Source: Betaproteobacteria bacterium (GTDB lineage: Bacteria; Pseudomonadota; Gammaproteobacteria; Burkholderiales; Rhodocyclaceae). From it: 64,000 bases of DNA. The notes beneath the pieces were generated by a model. It searched no databases. It was not told where the DNA came from and saw only the letters and a list, made by a program, of their open reading frames with translations. Position numbers and translations under genes: made by a program. Every line of letters starts with the position of its first letter. Position 1 is the stretch's first letter. The stretch is from positions 1 through 64,000 of the forward strand of contig WRMF01000008.1 of the NCBI GenBank assembly GCA_009777245.1, given 5' to 3'. This document shows positions 37,432-46,062 of the stretch, piece after piece.

Positions 37432-37932
37432 TTACGTGAATAATTGTCCTTTGGCTACGCCGCAAGCGGCATAAAAGCTATCCGGCAAACCCCGGCGCAA
37501 CAAGCCACACCCTTTGACTCACGGCGAAGCCAAAAAGGGGGCTAACCCCCAACGCTACTCCGCCGCCAGGCCCCCTTTTTTGAAAGGGGGTGCCCGCCTT
37601 GGCGGGCGGGGTTTGAGTAGTTTAACAAACCTCTATAATTACCCTTTGACTACGCCGCAAGTGGATTTCTGTTATCTTTGACATTCCGTATTGGAATGCC
37701 GTTTCCACTTCGCGCCGGATTCTCTGCTTTCAGCGCCATTCTGGATTCCCGCCTTCGCGGGAATGACGAGAGAAAACCCTGAAGCAGCAGGAACAGCAGT
37801 AGCGCGGCAAGAAAACATGACCGTCATTCCCGCGAAGGCGGGAATCCAGAACGGATATGTCCACTTGAACCGAAAACGCTCTGGCGCAAGGCCGGGATGA
37901 AGCGGTATCCCTGTCTGTGACGGATAATCGTT
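37432..37932. repeat. Repeat cluster of three families
   Basis: No gene is present. About 37478-37615 is a full copy of the GGGGGCTAACCCCCAACGCT repeat, with a GCCCCCTTTTTTGAAAGGGG hairpin and a GCCCGCCTTGGCGGGCGGGG hairpin. At 37741-37768 and 37822-37849 lies a perfect 28-base inverted pair with the REP core ATTCCCGCGAAGGCGGGAAT. A TTGAACCGAAAACGCTC motif follows at about 37864. Confidence 0.75.
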
Positions 37933-38364
37933 TCAGCCGTTTTTGCTGGTGCACATCATCGTGGCTTCGCCCTCGATGACGACCTTGTCGCCTACCGTGC
38001 AGACGGTTTCGATGACGGCTCGTTTTTTCTCGACGATTACCTCTTTGACCGTGGCAGTCGCCGTTACCGTATCGCCGGGGCGCACCGGAGCCTTGAATTT
38101 CAAGGTTTGCGCCATGTAGATACAACCGGGGCCGGGCAGACGATTGCCCAGCACGGCGGAAATCAGTCCGGCGGAAAGCATCCCGTGGGCAATGCGACCG
38201 CCAAACATCGTGGTCTTGGCAAATTCCTCATTCAGATGCACCGCGTTGGTATCGGTGGACACGGCGGAAAAAAGCACAATGTCCGCCTCGGTAATGGTCT
38301 TGGAGACGCTGGCGCTCATGCCTGGTTGCAGGTCTTCAATGTCGTAGCCGTTTTGCGCGTTCAT
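37933..38364 (-). CDS. MaoC-like (R)-specific enoyl-CoA hydratase
   Basis: This 143-residue protein has the single hotdog MaoC fold, with the hydratase motif visible in FSAVSTDTNAVHLNEEFA (Asp and His catalytic pair), then FGGRIAHGMLSAGL. Such enzymes (PhaJ type) hydrate trans-enoyl-CoA to (R)-3-hydroxyacyl-CoA, linking beta-oxidation to polyhydroxyalkanoate synthesis. No pha gene is nearby, so the role is inferred from family only. The ATG at 38364 has AAGGAG nine bases upstream; the TTG at 38370 would be too close to it. Confidence 0.85.
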   Translation of the reverse strand: MNAQNGYDIEDLQPGMSASVSKTITEADIVLFSAVSTDTNAVHLNEEFAKTTMFGGRIAHGMLSAGLISAVLGNRLPGPGCIYMAQTLKFKAPVRPGDTVTATATVKEVIVEKKRAVIETVCTVGDKVVIEGEATMMCTSKNG

Positions 38365-38476
38365 GGTCAAATACTCCTTACAGTTGAAAAAAGCAATTAT
38401 ATGCGATGCCGGTGCGCGATGTGATCGCGCTCAGTTATGATACGACCGAAAGGCAATGTATAGGTGCGGATTGCGC

Positions 38477-39883
38477 TCATGTTCGTGTAAAAACCAGCAA
38501 GGTACGAAGGCTGTCGGCGAGATTGAATTGTTCCTGGAGGATAAAATGTTCTTCCTGAAAAGCCGCGATGCAGCCAGCCAGCGTGTAATCAGGGAAAACG
38601 TTTTGTCGGGCGGCCATGAGTCGCTGCACCTGTGAATCTTCCCAGGGAACGAATTCCAGAATAAGGGTTCCGCCCTGCCTTATAAGGGCGGCAAAACAAC
38701 AGACCACCTTTTCGAGAGGAATGCCCGCGCCCTGCACGAGATGGTGAATGAGCGCCAGGGCGCAAAGAAAATCGGCCTTGCCGCGATCCCGAAAGGAGTT
38801 TCTCTCCTCGCAGTCCCAGCCGATTCCCGGCGACGGATTGACCAGATCCAGCACGAGAGGAAGAATGGCGCGGTTTCCTTCCTGTTTGAGGGCGGCATAC
38901 ATTTTCTCGACCGCCAGATAATCAATGTCCGAAGCAACGACAGTTTGATAGTGTTCGGCCAGTATCCGGCTGTAGTGGCCGGTATTCGCTCCAAGGTCAA
39001 GCGCAAGCGCACCGGGACGGGAGGCTGCCGCCTGTCGGAGAAGCCGGGCCTTTTCTTCAGCCGCATCGAGGCTGTAGTTGGTATCGTTGTAGTAGTCGCC
39101 CCACTGTGTCTTGAGGCTCGGCAACCGCATGTTTTCAATGACCATGCGCAGGGATTCGCACAATCTCGGAACAGCTTTTTCGTTGAGCGTGACGCGCTTG
39201 ATCTTGCCGGCAGACTCACGCGCGTCGGCATGGCGTTGCTGCATTCTCGCATGGGTGTGGAGGTGAAGTTGCAGGAGAGGAATAAGCCGGGTTTTCCAGG
39301 GTAGCATGGAAGAGGCCATATCCAACGGCAAACCGTCCACCCAGAGAGAGAGCATTTTTCCGCAACGCGCGTCCCGGTAGCACATGAGCGCCAGCGGAGC
39401 GAGAAAGTGTTTGCAGAACTGGAGGTAAGCGCCCCAAGGTTCCCCGGCGCGGCGCGTCTCGAAGGAAAGATGGTCAATGAAAATGGGCTTTCCTTTGTAA
39501 AACTGGACGTTATAGGCGCTCGCGTCCTTGAGGACTAGCCCATGTTTCATCGCCAGTTGCATGAGATCGAGCGTGAGTAGAGCCGCGTCTTTCAACTGTC
39601 CGAAACTCCACTCAAAGGGATAAGAGATAAACGGCAGACGCTCGGCTTCCAGCGTTTTCCAGCTTCCTTCAAGAGGAGCGATTTCGGTAAATGGAAGCAG
39701 TTTGCCCTGTTGGATCGCCTCAGCAAAAAACCCGGATTTTTCCGCAAAATTCCAATGCTCCGCAAAAACGGGCTGAATCGTCCGAAGGACACGATCTTCC
39801 GTAAGATACACGGCTCCGGAAGGATCACGGAAAGAGCCAGAGGATCTGACGGAGGAAGGAATGGAATCAGTCGTTATCGTCAT
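38477..39883 (-). CDS. SAM-dependent methyltransferase with kinase-like N-terminus
   Basis: This 468-residue protein resembles NoeA-type methyltransferases. The C-terminal half has SAM motif I LALDLGANTGHYSR (293-306) and a later DFLCALALIHHL. The N-terminal half carries KDASAYNVQF and KPIFIDHLSFE (119-141), which look like the catalytic and metal loops of a degenerate protein or sugar kinase fold. It is the last gene of a three-gene minus-strand module with a membrane sulfatase and a tiny membrane protein, so it probably modifies an envelope glycan. The substrate is unknown. Confidence 0.72.
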   Translation of the reverse strand: MTITTDSIPSSVRSSGSFRDPSGAVYLTEDRVLRTIQPVFAEHWNFAEKSGFFAEAIQQGKLLPFTEIAPLEGSWKTLEAERLPFISYPFEWSFGQLKDAALLTLDLMQLAMKHGLVLKDASAYNVQFYKGKPIFIDHLSFETRRAGEPWGAYLQFCKHFLAPLALMCYRDARCGKMLSLWVDGLPLDMASSMLPWKTRLIPLLQLHLHTHARMQQRHADARESAGKIKRVTLNEKAVPRLCESLRMVIENMRLPSLKTQWGDYYNDTNYSLDAAEEKARLLRQAAASRPGALALDLGANTGHYSRILAEHYQTVVASDIDYLAVEKMYAALKQEGNRAILPLVLDLVNPSPGIGWDCEERNSFRDRGKADFLCALALIHHLVQGAGIPLEKVVCCFAALIRQGGTLILEFVPWEDSQVQRLMAARQNVFPDYTLAGCIAAFQEEHFILQEQFNLADSLRTLLVFTRT

Positions 39884-39911
39884 GCTTCGGAATGCCTCTG
39901 AATGTTACGGA

Positions 39912-41756
39912 TCATGGTTTTACCGGATGCTGTACAACGCCATCCCTGACAAGTATAAAACCATCCAAATTAGATTCGGACGGCGCTCTGCGTTGTAGTA
40001 TGGCGCTACTTGCATCAGGATCGGAGCCATCATCCGCCAATGCCGCGAAAATATGCCGAAAAAGATTGACATGGCTCATCGGTAGTCCATTGGAAATGTC
40101 CCCTTTTCCCGGCATCCTGATCGCCAGAAACATTCCAAACATATCGCTGGCAAGGGTATCAAGGCTTTCACCGCGTTGCTTCAGGAGCGCGTCAAGACTT
40201 GCGATATCTCCCTTGATTGCGTCATCCCAGATATTTCGTAGGCGCGTGGCTCCATGATCGCCTATCAGGACAATAACAGCCGATGGGTCTTTGTCAACAA
40301 TAAGATCAACTATTTCAAATATCTCCTGATTTCCATTTTTGATGCCTTCCTGGTATCGTCCGCTGGCAACCCATTCATCTTTCTGTTTCCAGTGACTTGC
40401 ATGCAAGGCGCCAGATTTGAATCCAAGAAAAAGCGGAATTTCACTTTTCGATTTTTCTATGATGCTACGGATATTGTCGATCAGTGCGTTGCGGTATTTG
40501 GGCTTTATATTATCAATCCTGCCGTCAAAGCGGGCAGGTATAGGTTTGCAAAGACAATAGACAGAAGGAAATAATTCCTGTAAAGGGCGCAGCCTGAAAT
40601 TGAGGCCAAATTCGAAATCAACATCGGTATCATCCAGATATATTCCTTTCTGGTTGATGTAATAAAATGGGCGCTCAGAGGTAAGATAAGTTGTACGATA
40701 ACCATTTTCCTTGAGAATGCGGTACACTTGATTGTCCGAACTTCCGCCAATCAATCTTCTTCCACGCGGCATTATGTCGTCATTCCCAATTGACATGGAG
40801 TAGGCTAGGCGCATTTCAAACATTTCCGCCATGGAAAGCAATGTCCAGTAGCTGTTTGAGTAGGTATTCCCATAGATAAAAAAATCACGAGACAAGGCAA
40901 AGGACTGCAGCGGTTCAGTATCAATTCCATATACTGTTTGCATAGTTTCCAGATCGTGATACGATTCCAGGAGAAACAGATAAATATTGGGGCGATTCTT
41001 AAGGATAATATGCTCGTCATCATACGCTATCTTTTCTTCAAAAGCAACTGAAACCGCGCTGTATACACCTGTGCCAGCCGACATGAATATCCAGATCGCC
41101 AGAAAGAGCCTGATTGGCTTAAATCCGTATTGCATTACAACAAGACATAAAAGAATCACCGCAAAAACAAAGTTTTGCCAGAACTGCATGGACGTGGAAA
41201 TGGCTTGCAGAGTGGAGCCAAAGAAAAGTAACAATATAATTAAAATTAACACGCAAAGCATTAAATGCCAGAGGCGCAAGTTCTTTATCCTGTTTTCAAA
41301 TAATGAATATACAGTCTTTTTGGTTATAAAAAGAATCAAAATAAAATACAAAAAAATTGATGCGACAAATTCAATTATAGTCAGGTATGCAAAGTTTTTT
41401 GCGGCTGAAGATGATAATGGAAGCTCAAGAAGAACCAGCAGCACGCTTACGAATAAAATGCAAAACATGAAGCGGCATACAGGTTTGAGCTTGCCGCTTG
41501 TTTTGCTTTCCAGCCATGGGCAAACGAGTTTTCCTGTTACAAAGACAAGGGAACACACCATGAGTAATACTGAAAATGATATCGCAAGTTCCGGTAAAGA
41601 GTACATGAACCAATTGTTGCTCAACATGAAGGCAACAGGAGCCAGTATTGCCAGGGGTAGTGTCCAGGCAGGCGACGCTATTTGTTTATGAAAACAGGAA
41701 AGCCATCCATCCTGCGAGGGGAATTTAGCGCCAGCCATTAGGGACTCTTCCTTCAA
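39912..41756 (-). CDS. Membrane sulfatase / phosphoglycan transferase-like protein
   Basis: This 614-residue inner-membrane protein has about six to seven membrane helices in residues 30-240, followed by a periplasmic alkaline-phosphatase-superfamily domain. A metal-binding IYLFLLESYHD strand starts near residue 259, a nucleophile-like TYSNSYWTLLS segment lies about 40 residues on, and VLIGDHGATRL provides later metal ligands. This layout is shared by lipoteichoic acid synthase, phosphoethanolamine transferases and OpgB. The sequence is AT-richer than its neighbours. The start overlaps the stop of the small upstream gene by four bases. Confidence 0.75.
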   Translation of the reverse strand: MKEESLMAGAKFPSQDGWLSCFHKQIASPAWTLPLAILAPVAFMLSNNWFMYSLPELAISFSVLLMVCSLVFVTGKLVCPWLESKTSGKLKPVCRFMFCILFVSVLLVLLELPLSSSAAKNFAYLTIIEFVASIFLYFILILFITKKTVYSLFENRIKNLRLWHLMLCVLILIILLLFFGSTLQAISTSMQFWQNFVFAVILLCLVVMQYGFKPIRLFLAIWIFMSAGTGVYSAVSVAFEEKIAYDDEHIILKNRPNIYLFLLESYHDLETMQTVYGIDTEPLQSFALSRDFFIYGNTYSNSYWTLLSMAEMFEMRLAYSMSIGNDDIMPRGRRLIGGSSDNQVYRILKENGYRTTYLTSERPFYYINQKGIYLDDTDVDFEFGLNFRLRPLQELFPSVYCLCKPIPARFDGRIDNIKPKYRNALIDNIRSIIEKSKSEIPLFLGFKSGALHASHWKQKDEWVASGRYQEGIKNGNQEIFEIVDLIVDKDPSAVIVLIGDHGATRLRNIWDDAIKGDIASLDALLKQRGESLDTLASDMFGMFLAIRMPGKGDISNGLPMSHVNLFRHIFAALADDGSDPDASSAILQRRAPSESNLDGFILVRDGVVQHPVKP

Positions 41757-42010
41757 CCTTGAGAATTGGAACTGTCAAGGTTTTCCTCTGGCGGAGAGGA
41801 AGCGGAAGTTTCTTCCTGCTTTTTGCCGCGAAAGAAATTCATGCGAAGAAAATCCATAATGCTCATGCGGAGATTGCGCCAGAATACCATGACAGAGACA
41901 AAGGCGGCGATAAGACCCTGAATCAGAAGGCTTCCTGTGCCCGGATCAATATACGCATGAGCCAGACCAGGAAATGCCAAAAGAACAACGAAATAACACT
42001 GTCGTTTCAT
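41753..42010 (-). CDS. Small YIDPGTGS membrane protein
   Basis: This 85-residue protein has a cleavable signal-like start (residues 4-18), then AYIDPGTGSLLIQ at the mature N-terminus, one membrane helix (about 27-44) and a charged cytoplasmic tail. The DPGTGS small membrane proteins recur beside membrane sulfatases and NoeA-like methyltransferases in several bacteria, and here the gene heads exactly such a set with translational coupling (ATGA) to the sulfatase. The role is unknown; a subunit or chaperone for the sulfatase is a guess. Confidence 0.7.
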   Translation of the reverse strand: MKRQCYFVVLLAFPGLAHAYIDPGTGSLLIQGLIAAFVSVMVFWRNLRMSIMDFLRMNFFRGKKQEETSASSPPEENLDSSNSQG

Positions 42011-42089
42011 CCTGTTTCTCCATCAATCATAAGAAAAATGCAAAGGGCGGGCATAAATGCCTCGCCCTCGCCGCTTAATGCCAATTGAT

Positions 42090-43295
42090 TCAAGCCAGCG
42101 CCGCCGCAATCGCCTTCGCTACCACGGGCAGGTTTTTGTCGTTCAGGGCGGCTACGTTGATGCGGCCGGAAGAAACGGCGTAAATGGCAAATTCGCTCTG
42201 GAGCCGTTCAACCTGTTCCTTCGTCAGTCCGGTGAAGGAGAACATGCCGCGCTGTTGGGCGATGAAGGAGAAATCTCTCGCTACGCCTTCGGCCTTTAGC
42301 GCGTCCACAAGCCCTGTTCGCATGGCGCGGATGCGGTTTTTCATTCCGGCGAGTTCTTCTTCCCAGAGCGTCCGCAATTCAGGACTACCAAGGACAGCGG
42401 CGACGATTGCGCCGCCGTGCGTGGGCGGGTTGGAATAGTTGGTGCGGATGAGACGCTTGACCTGCGAGCCTACCCTGCCCGCTTCTTCCTTGCTTGCGGT
42501 GACGATGGACAATGCCCCTACCCGCTCGCCGTACAGGGAAAAATTCTTGGAGAACGAGGAAGCGACGAAGAATTGCATCCCGACGTCCGCAAAAGAGCGC
42601 GCGGCGGCGGTATCTTCCTCAATGCTGTCGGCAAAGCCCTGATAGGCCAGATCGAGAAAGGGCACGAGGCTTTTTTCCTTGCAGATCGCGGCTACTTCCT
42701 GCCATTGACTGCCGATTAAGTCCGCGCCGGTCGGATTATGGCAACAGGCGTGCAGGAGCACGATGGATTGCGGCGGCAGGGCGTTCAGCTTCTGCTTCAT
42801 GGCGGCGAAATCAACGCCGCGCGTTTCCGGATCGTAATAAGGATAGGTGTCAATCGGAAAGCCTGCCGCCTCAAACAAGGCGCGATGGTTTTCCCAGGAC
42901 GGGTCGCTGATGTAGAGGGTGGTTTGCGGCAGTAGTTTTTTCAGGTAATCCGCGCCGACCTTCAACGCGCCCGTGCCGCCCAGCGCCTGAATGGTTATAA
43001 CGGAACCATTGTCCGCCAGCAATGATCCTTTGCCGAAAAGCAGATCGCGCACGGCCTGATTGTAGGCGGCATTTCCGTCTATGGGTTGATAACCGCGCGG
43101 GGGCAGCGCCTTCATGCGGGCTTCCTCGGCGGTTTTTACGGCGGCAAGCAACGGCAGCTTGCCGTTAGCGTCATAATAAACACCGACGCCGAGATTTACC
43201 TTTTCGGCGCGGGTATCGGCATTGAAGGCTTCGGTCAGACCGAGAATAGGATCACGAGGCGCCATTTCGACGGCGGCAAAAAGCGAGGCGGACAT
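42090..43295 (-). CDS. Aromatic/aspartate aminotransferase (class I)
   Basis: This PLP-dependent enzyme moves amino groups between aspartate or aromatic amino acids and 2-oxoglutarate. It starts MSASLFAAVEMAPRDPILGL and holds the substrate region HACCHNPTG, the FLDLAYQGFA strand and the PLP-lysine motif SSFSKNFSLYGERVG. The length of 401 residues fits the TyrB/AspC Ia subfamily; AspC and TyrB cannot be separated from sequence alone. A GGAGA site precedes the ATG. It stands alone. Confidence 0.93.
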   Translation of the reverse strand: MSASLFAAVEMAPRDPILGLTEAFNADTRAEKVNLGVGVYYDANGKLPLLAAVKTAEEARMKALPPRGYQPIDGNAAYNQAVRDLLFGKGSLLADNGSVITIQALGGTGALKVGADYLKKLLPQTTLYISDPSWENHRALFEAAGFPIDTYPYYDPETRGVDFAAMKQKLNALPPQSIVLLHACCHNPTGADLIGSQWQEVAAICKEKSLVPFLDLAYQGFADSIEEDTAAARSFADVGMQFFVASSFSKNFSLYGERVGALSIVTASKEEAGRVGSQVKRLIRTNYSNPPTHGGAIVAAVLGSPELRTLWEEELAGMKNRIRAMRTGLVDALKAEGVARDFSFIAQQRGMFSFTGLTKEQVERLQSEFAIYAVSSGRINVAALNDKNLPVVAKAIAAALA

Positions 43296-43611
43296 GTGTT
43301 TTCTCCAATAAGATGTTGCGAATTATGAAACGAGCTGGCGGGTTCGGTATTGAACTTTATGCAGCCAGAACCGAAGAATTTTAACATGTTGGAGCATGGT
43401 ATGCTTTCTCTTTTCAATCATAGCGTGGTCATACCTCTCCCCCTGCCCCTCTTACGCAAGCGGCAGAGGGAACTTCTCCCCTCTCCCACTTGTGGGAGAG
43501 GGTCGGGGGAGAGGGCTGCCGCGCCGGATTTCCGTTTGGAGAATAAAGTGTACTCGCTTAAATCAAAACCGCTCAAGTCGTCAGTTTTGCCTGAAGGCGC
43601 GCTAAAAGCTC
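43296..43611. repeat. Composite repeat upstream of hpnC
   Basis: About 43433-43560 holds a copy of the composite repeat with a CTCTCCCACTTGTGGGAGAG hairpin and an AATAAAGTGTACTCGC remnant of the tail. No gene is seen. Confidence 0.6.
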
Positions 43612-44430
43612 ATGCCTGTTGAACATTACGAAAACTTCCCTGTCGCCTCCTTCTTGTTGCCGAAGGCGTTGCGCTCGCCCATCGAGGCCATTTATCGCTT
43701 TGCCAGGGCGGCGGATGATATTGCGGACGAAGGCGAAGCCTTGCCGGAAGAGCGCCTTGCCGGTCTTGCACGTTTTCAGGCGGAGCTTGATTTACTGCAA
43801 CGGGGCGAGGCAAGCGACCATCCTGTTTTTATGCCGTTGGCGCCGGTTATCACGCGCCATCAGCTTCCTGTTCCGCTTTTTCGGGATTTGCTGGATGCCT
43901 TTGCCCAGGATGTCCGCAAAAAACGTTACGCGAATTATGCGGAACTCCTGGACTATTGCCGCCGTTCCGCAAATCCGGTAGGACGACTGGTACTGGGACT
44001 GTTAGGCGAGGCTAATGACACATGGCTTAAAGAATCGGATGCCATTTGCACGGCGTTGCAACTCATCAATTTCTGGCAGGATGTTGCGCTTGATTGGCAA
44101 AAAGGGCGGGTCTATCTGCCGCAGGATGAAATGGAGCGTTTTGGCGTTACGGAAGCGGATATTGCGGCGGGTAGGCAGAATGAAGCCTGGCGCGGGCTTA
44201 TGCGTTTTCAGGTGGAGCGCGCGCGCGCCCTGATGGAGAGCGGCGCGCCGCTTGCTCGCCGCCTTCCGGGGCGACTGGGCTGGGAAATTCGCTTTACCGT
44301 TCAGGGCGGCTTACGGATTCTGGAAAAAATCACCGAGGCCGGTTACGATGTATTCAACCGCCGCCCCACGCTTAACGGACGCGACTGGCTAATCATTGCC
44401 GCTCGCGCCCTTTTAGGTAAATCAACATGA
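43612..44430 (+). CDS. hpnC: Hydroxysqualene synthase HpnC
   Basis: HpnC converts presqualene diphosphate to hydroxysqualene in the HpnCDE route to squalene, the precursor of hopanoids. The 272-residue sequence has the first aspartate-rich motif RAADDIADE (about 33-41) and the second region around NFWQDVALDWQKGRVYLP. Its stop overlaps the hpnD start by four bases, the conserved hpnC-hpnD order. The start codon lies at the edge of a repeat block, and no strong ribosome site is seen. Confidence 0.93.
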   Translation: MPVEHYENFPVASFLLPKALRSPIEAIYRFARAADDIADEGEALPEERLAGLARFQAELDLLQRGEASDHPVFMPLAPVITRHQLPVPLFRDLLDAFAQDVRKKRYANYAELLDYCRRSANPVGRLVLGLLGEANDTWLKESDAICTALQLINFWQDVALDWQKGRVYLPQDEMERFGVTEADIAAGRQNEAWRGLMRFQVERARALMESGAPLARRLPGRLGWEIRFTVQGGLRILEKITEAGYDVFNRRPTLNGRDWLIIAARALLGKST

Positions 44431-45266
44431 CGCCGGACGAATACTGCCGCCGAAAAACCGCTGCCAGCGGCTCCAGCTTTTTTCTGGGCTTTTTGTTTCT
44501 TCCCCGCGAGAGAAAACGCGCCATGCACGCGCTCTATGCTTTTTGCCGGGAAGTGGATGATGTCGCGGACGAATGCCATGACCATACGCTTGCCGCAGCT
44601 AGGCTGACATGGTGGCGGGAAGAAATCGAGCGGGTTTTCAGGGGCGAGGCGGAACATCCGGTCGGGCGCGCGCTTGCCGATTCCGTGTCGGCATTCCAAC
44701 TGGAAAAAGAAAAATTCCTGGCGATTATTGACGGGATGGAAATGGATTTGCGCCAGAATCGCTATTCGGATTTCGAGAGTCTTTCGCTGTATTGCTATCG
44801 CGTCGCCAGCGTTGTCGGTCTCCTTTCCGCCAGGATTTTCGGCTTCCATGATGAAAAAGTCCTGGACTACGCCCGCGATCTTGGCATGGCCTTTCAGTTG
44901 ACCAACATCATCCGTGATGTAGGCGAAGATGCGCGGCGAGGGCGAATTTATCTGCCGCTTGAGGAACTGGAGCGTTTCGGAGTTTCTGAAGCCGATATTC
45001 TGGAAGGCCGCAAGACTGCGGAATTTGTCGAATTGATGCGGCATCAGGCGGGGCGGGCGGAAGGGTTTTATACCCGCGCCTTCGCTCTGCTACCGGCGGG
45101 AGACAGGTCTGCCCAACGCCCCGGCCTCGTCATGGCGGCTATTTATCGGGAGTTGCTGCGGAAAATTGTTGCTACAGACTTTCCGGTGCTGACGAGACGG
45201 ACGCGCCTCGCTACGCTGCATAAGCTCTGGCTCGTCGTTCGGACGTGGGTGGGCGTGTTGCCGTAG
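44427..45266 (+). CDS. hpnD: Presqualene diphosphate synthase HpnD
   Basis: HpnD joins two farnesyl diphosphates into presqualene diphosphate, acting before HpnC. Motifs include FCREVDDVADE (about 38-48), the CYRVASVVGLL helix and the second aspartate-rich region NIIRDVGEDARRGRIYLP. The length of 279 residues is normal. The third enzyme, hpnE, which normally follows at once, is absent. Instead a repeat block with a fragment of a RAYT gene comes next. Whether squalene is still made depends on an hpnE elsewhere. Confidence 0.95.
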   Translation: MTPDEYCRRKTAASGSSFFLGFLFLPRERKRAMHALYAFCREVDDVADECHDHTLAAARLTWWREEIERVFRGEAEHPVGRALADSVSAFQLEKEKFLAIIDGMEMDLRQNRYSDFESLSLYCYRVASVVGLLSARIFGFHDEKVLDYARDLGMAFQLTNIIRDVGEDARRGRIYLPLEELERFGVSEADILEGRKTAEFVELMRHQAGRAEGFYTRAFALLPAGDRSAQRPGLVMAAIYRELLRKIVATDFPVLTRRTRLATLHKLWLVVRTWVGVLP

Positions 45267-45756
45267 GCGGGATATAGCCATTCGTTCAAATGTAGCGATT
45301 TTTCGCAAATAACGATACGGTCAAGGAGTGCGCTTTACTCCCCTCTCCCGCTTGCGGCTTGCAAACCCCCGGCGCTAACGCGCCACCCCCTTTTATAAAG
45401 GGGGCTTACACCAATGCTGCGTTGCCGCCGTAGGGGCGACCGTCCCCGGTCGCCCGTTTCCGAAAACATAATCATATAAATATGGTTTGGCATGACAACG
45501 TAACGGTCAATTGTGACGTTATTTCGGTTATGCGCGAAATCGCCGCGCGGGCGGGCGGGCGACCGGGGACGGTCGCCCCTACGCTTCTCCCGGCAAATCC
45601 TCGCCCCTACAACTCCCCTCTCCCGGCCTACGGCCACCCTCTCCCACAAGTGGGAGAGGGGAGTAAAGCGCACTACCCGACCTTGCCGGTAAGCACTATA
45701 AAGCTATAAGCCCGTAGGCTGGGATGGAACGAAGTGGAATCCCGGCTTCAAGCAAA
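45267..45756. repeat. Repeat block with RAYT fragment, after hpnD
   Basis: In order: a composite repeat reading leftward (about 45298-45357), a GCAAACCCCCGGCGCTAACG repeat (45359-45410), a RAYT core fragment bracketed by two inverted GTAGGGGCGACCGTCCCC units (45430-45582), a second composite repeat (45612-45701), and a CGTAGGCTGGGATGGAACGA palindrome (45713-45753). Confidence 0.75.
45430..45582 (-). pseudogene. RAYT transposase core fragment
   Basis: On the minus strand this encodes NNVTIDRYVVMPNHIYMIMF, nearly identical to the HUH-containing segment of the RAYT at 10.3 kb. The second histidine has become tyrosine (HIY for HIH), so the active site is lost. Perfectly matched GTAGGGGCGACCGTCCCCGG units lie at both ends, facing each other. 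The rest of the transposase is missing. Confidence 0.8.
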
Positions 45757-46038
45757 CTACATAAGGTTTATGAATAATTGGAGTACCACAAAAACTATCA
45801 TACCCAACAGCATAGCCGCAACAATAAAGTATAAAGTTTTTGCATTCATGCAACCAAAAAATTTTTTCTCAGTAGCAAAGTCAATTTTTCCGCACTTAGG
45901 ACAAGTTACCTTGACATAGGCGTCAAAATTAACATTAGGATTCTCTGAGGAAAGCTCGTCTAATGCTCGGCCTAGAACCGATAGAGGGAACAGGTGATTA
46001 CATTTTGAGCAATAGTGAAAACCTTCGTTTTTTCTCAC
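45757..46038 (-). CDS. Small zinc-ribbon membrane protein
   Basis: This 93-residue protein has an N-terminal zinc-ribbon-like set CSKC (Cys10, Cys13) and CPKC (Cys46, Cys49), then a single C-terminal membrane helix (about 71-91). It probably sits in the inner membrane with the ribbon in the cytoplasm. I know no function. Base composition is clearly AT-rich compared with accD nearby, which suggests acquisition by transfer. It lies downstream of another AT-rich gene in the same direction. Confidence 0.6.
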   Translation of the reverse strand: MRKNEGFHYCSKCNHLFPLSVLGRALDELSSENPNVNFDAYVKVTCPKCGKIDFATEKKFFGCMNAKTLYFIVAAMLLGMIVFVVLQLFINLM

Positions 46039-46062
46039 AGCAATCTCCCTTACAGTCTCAAA

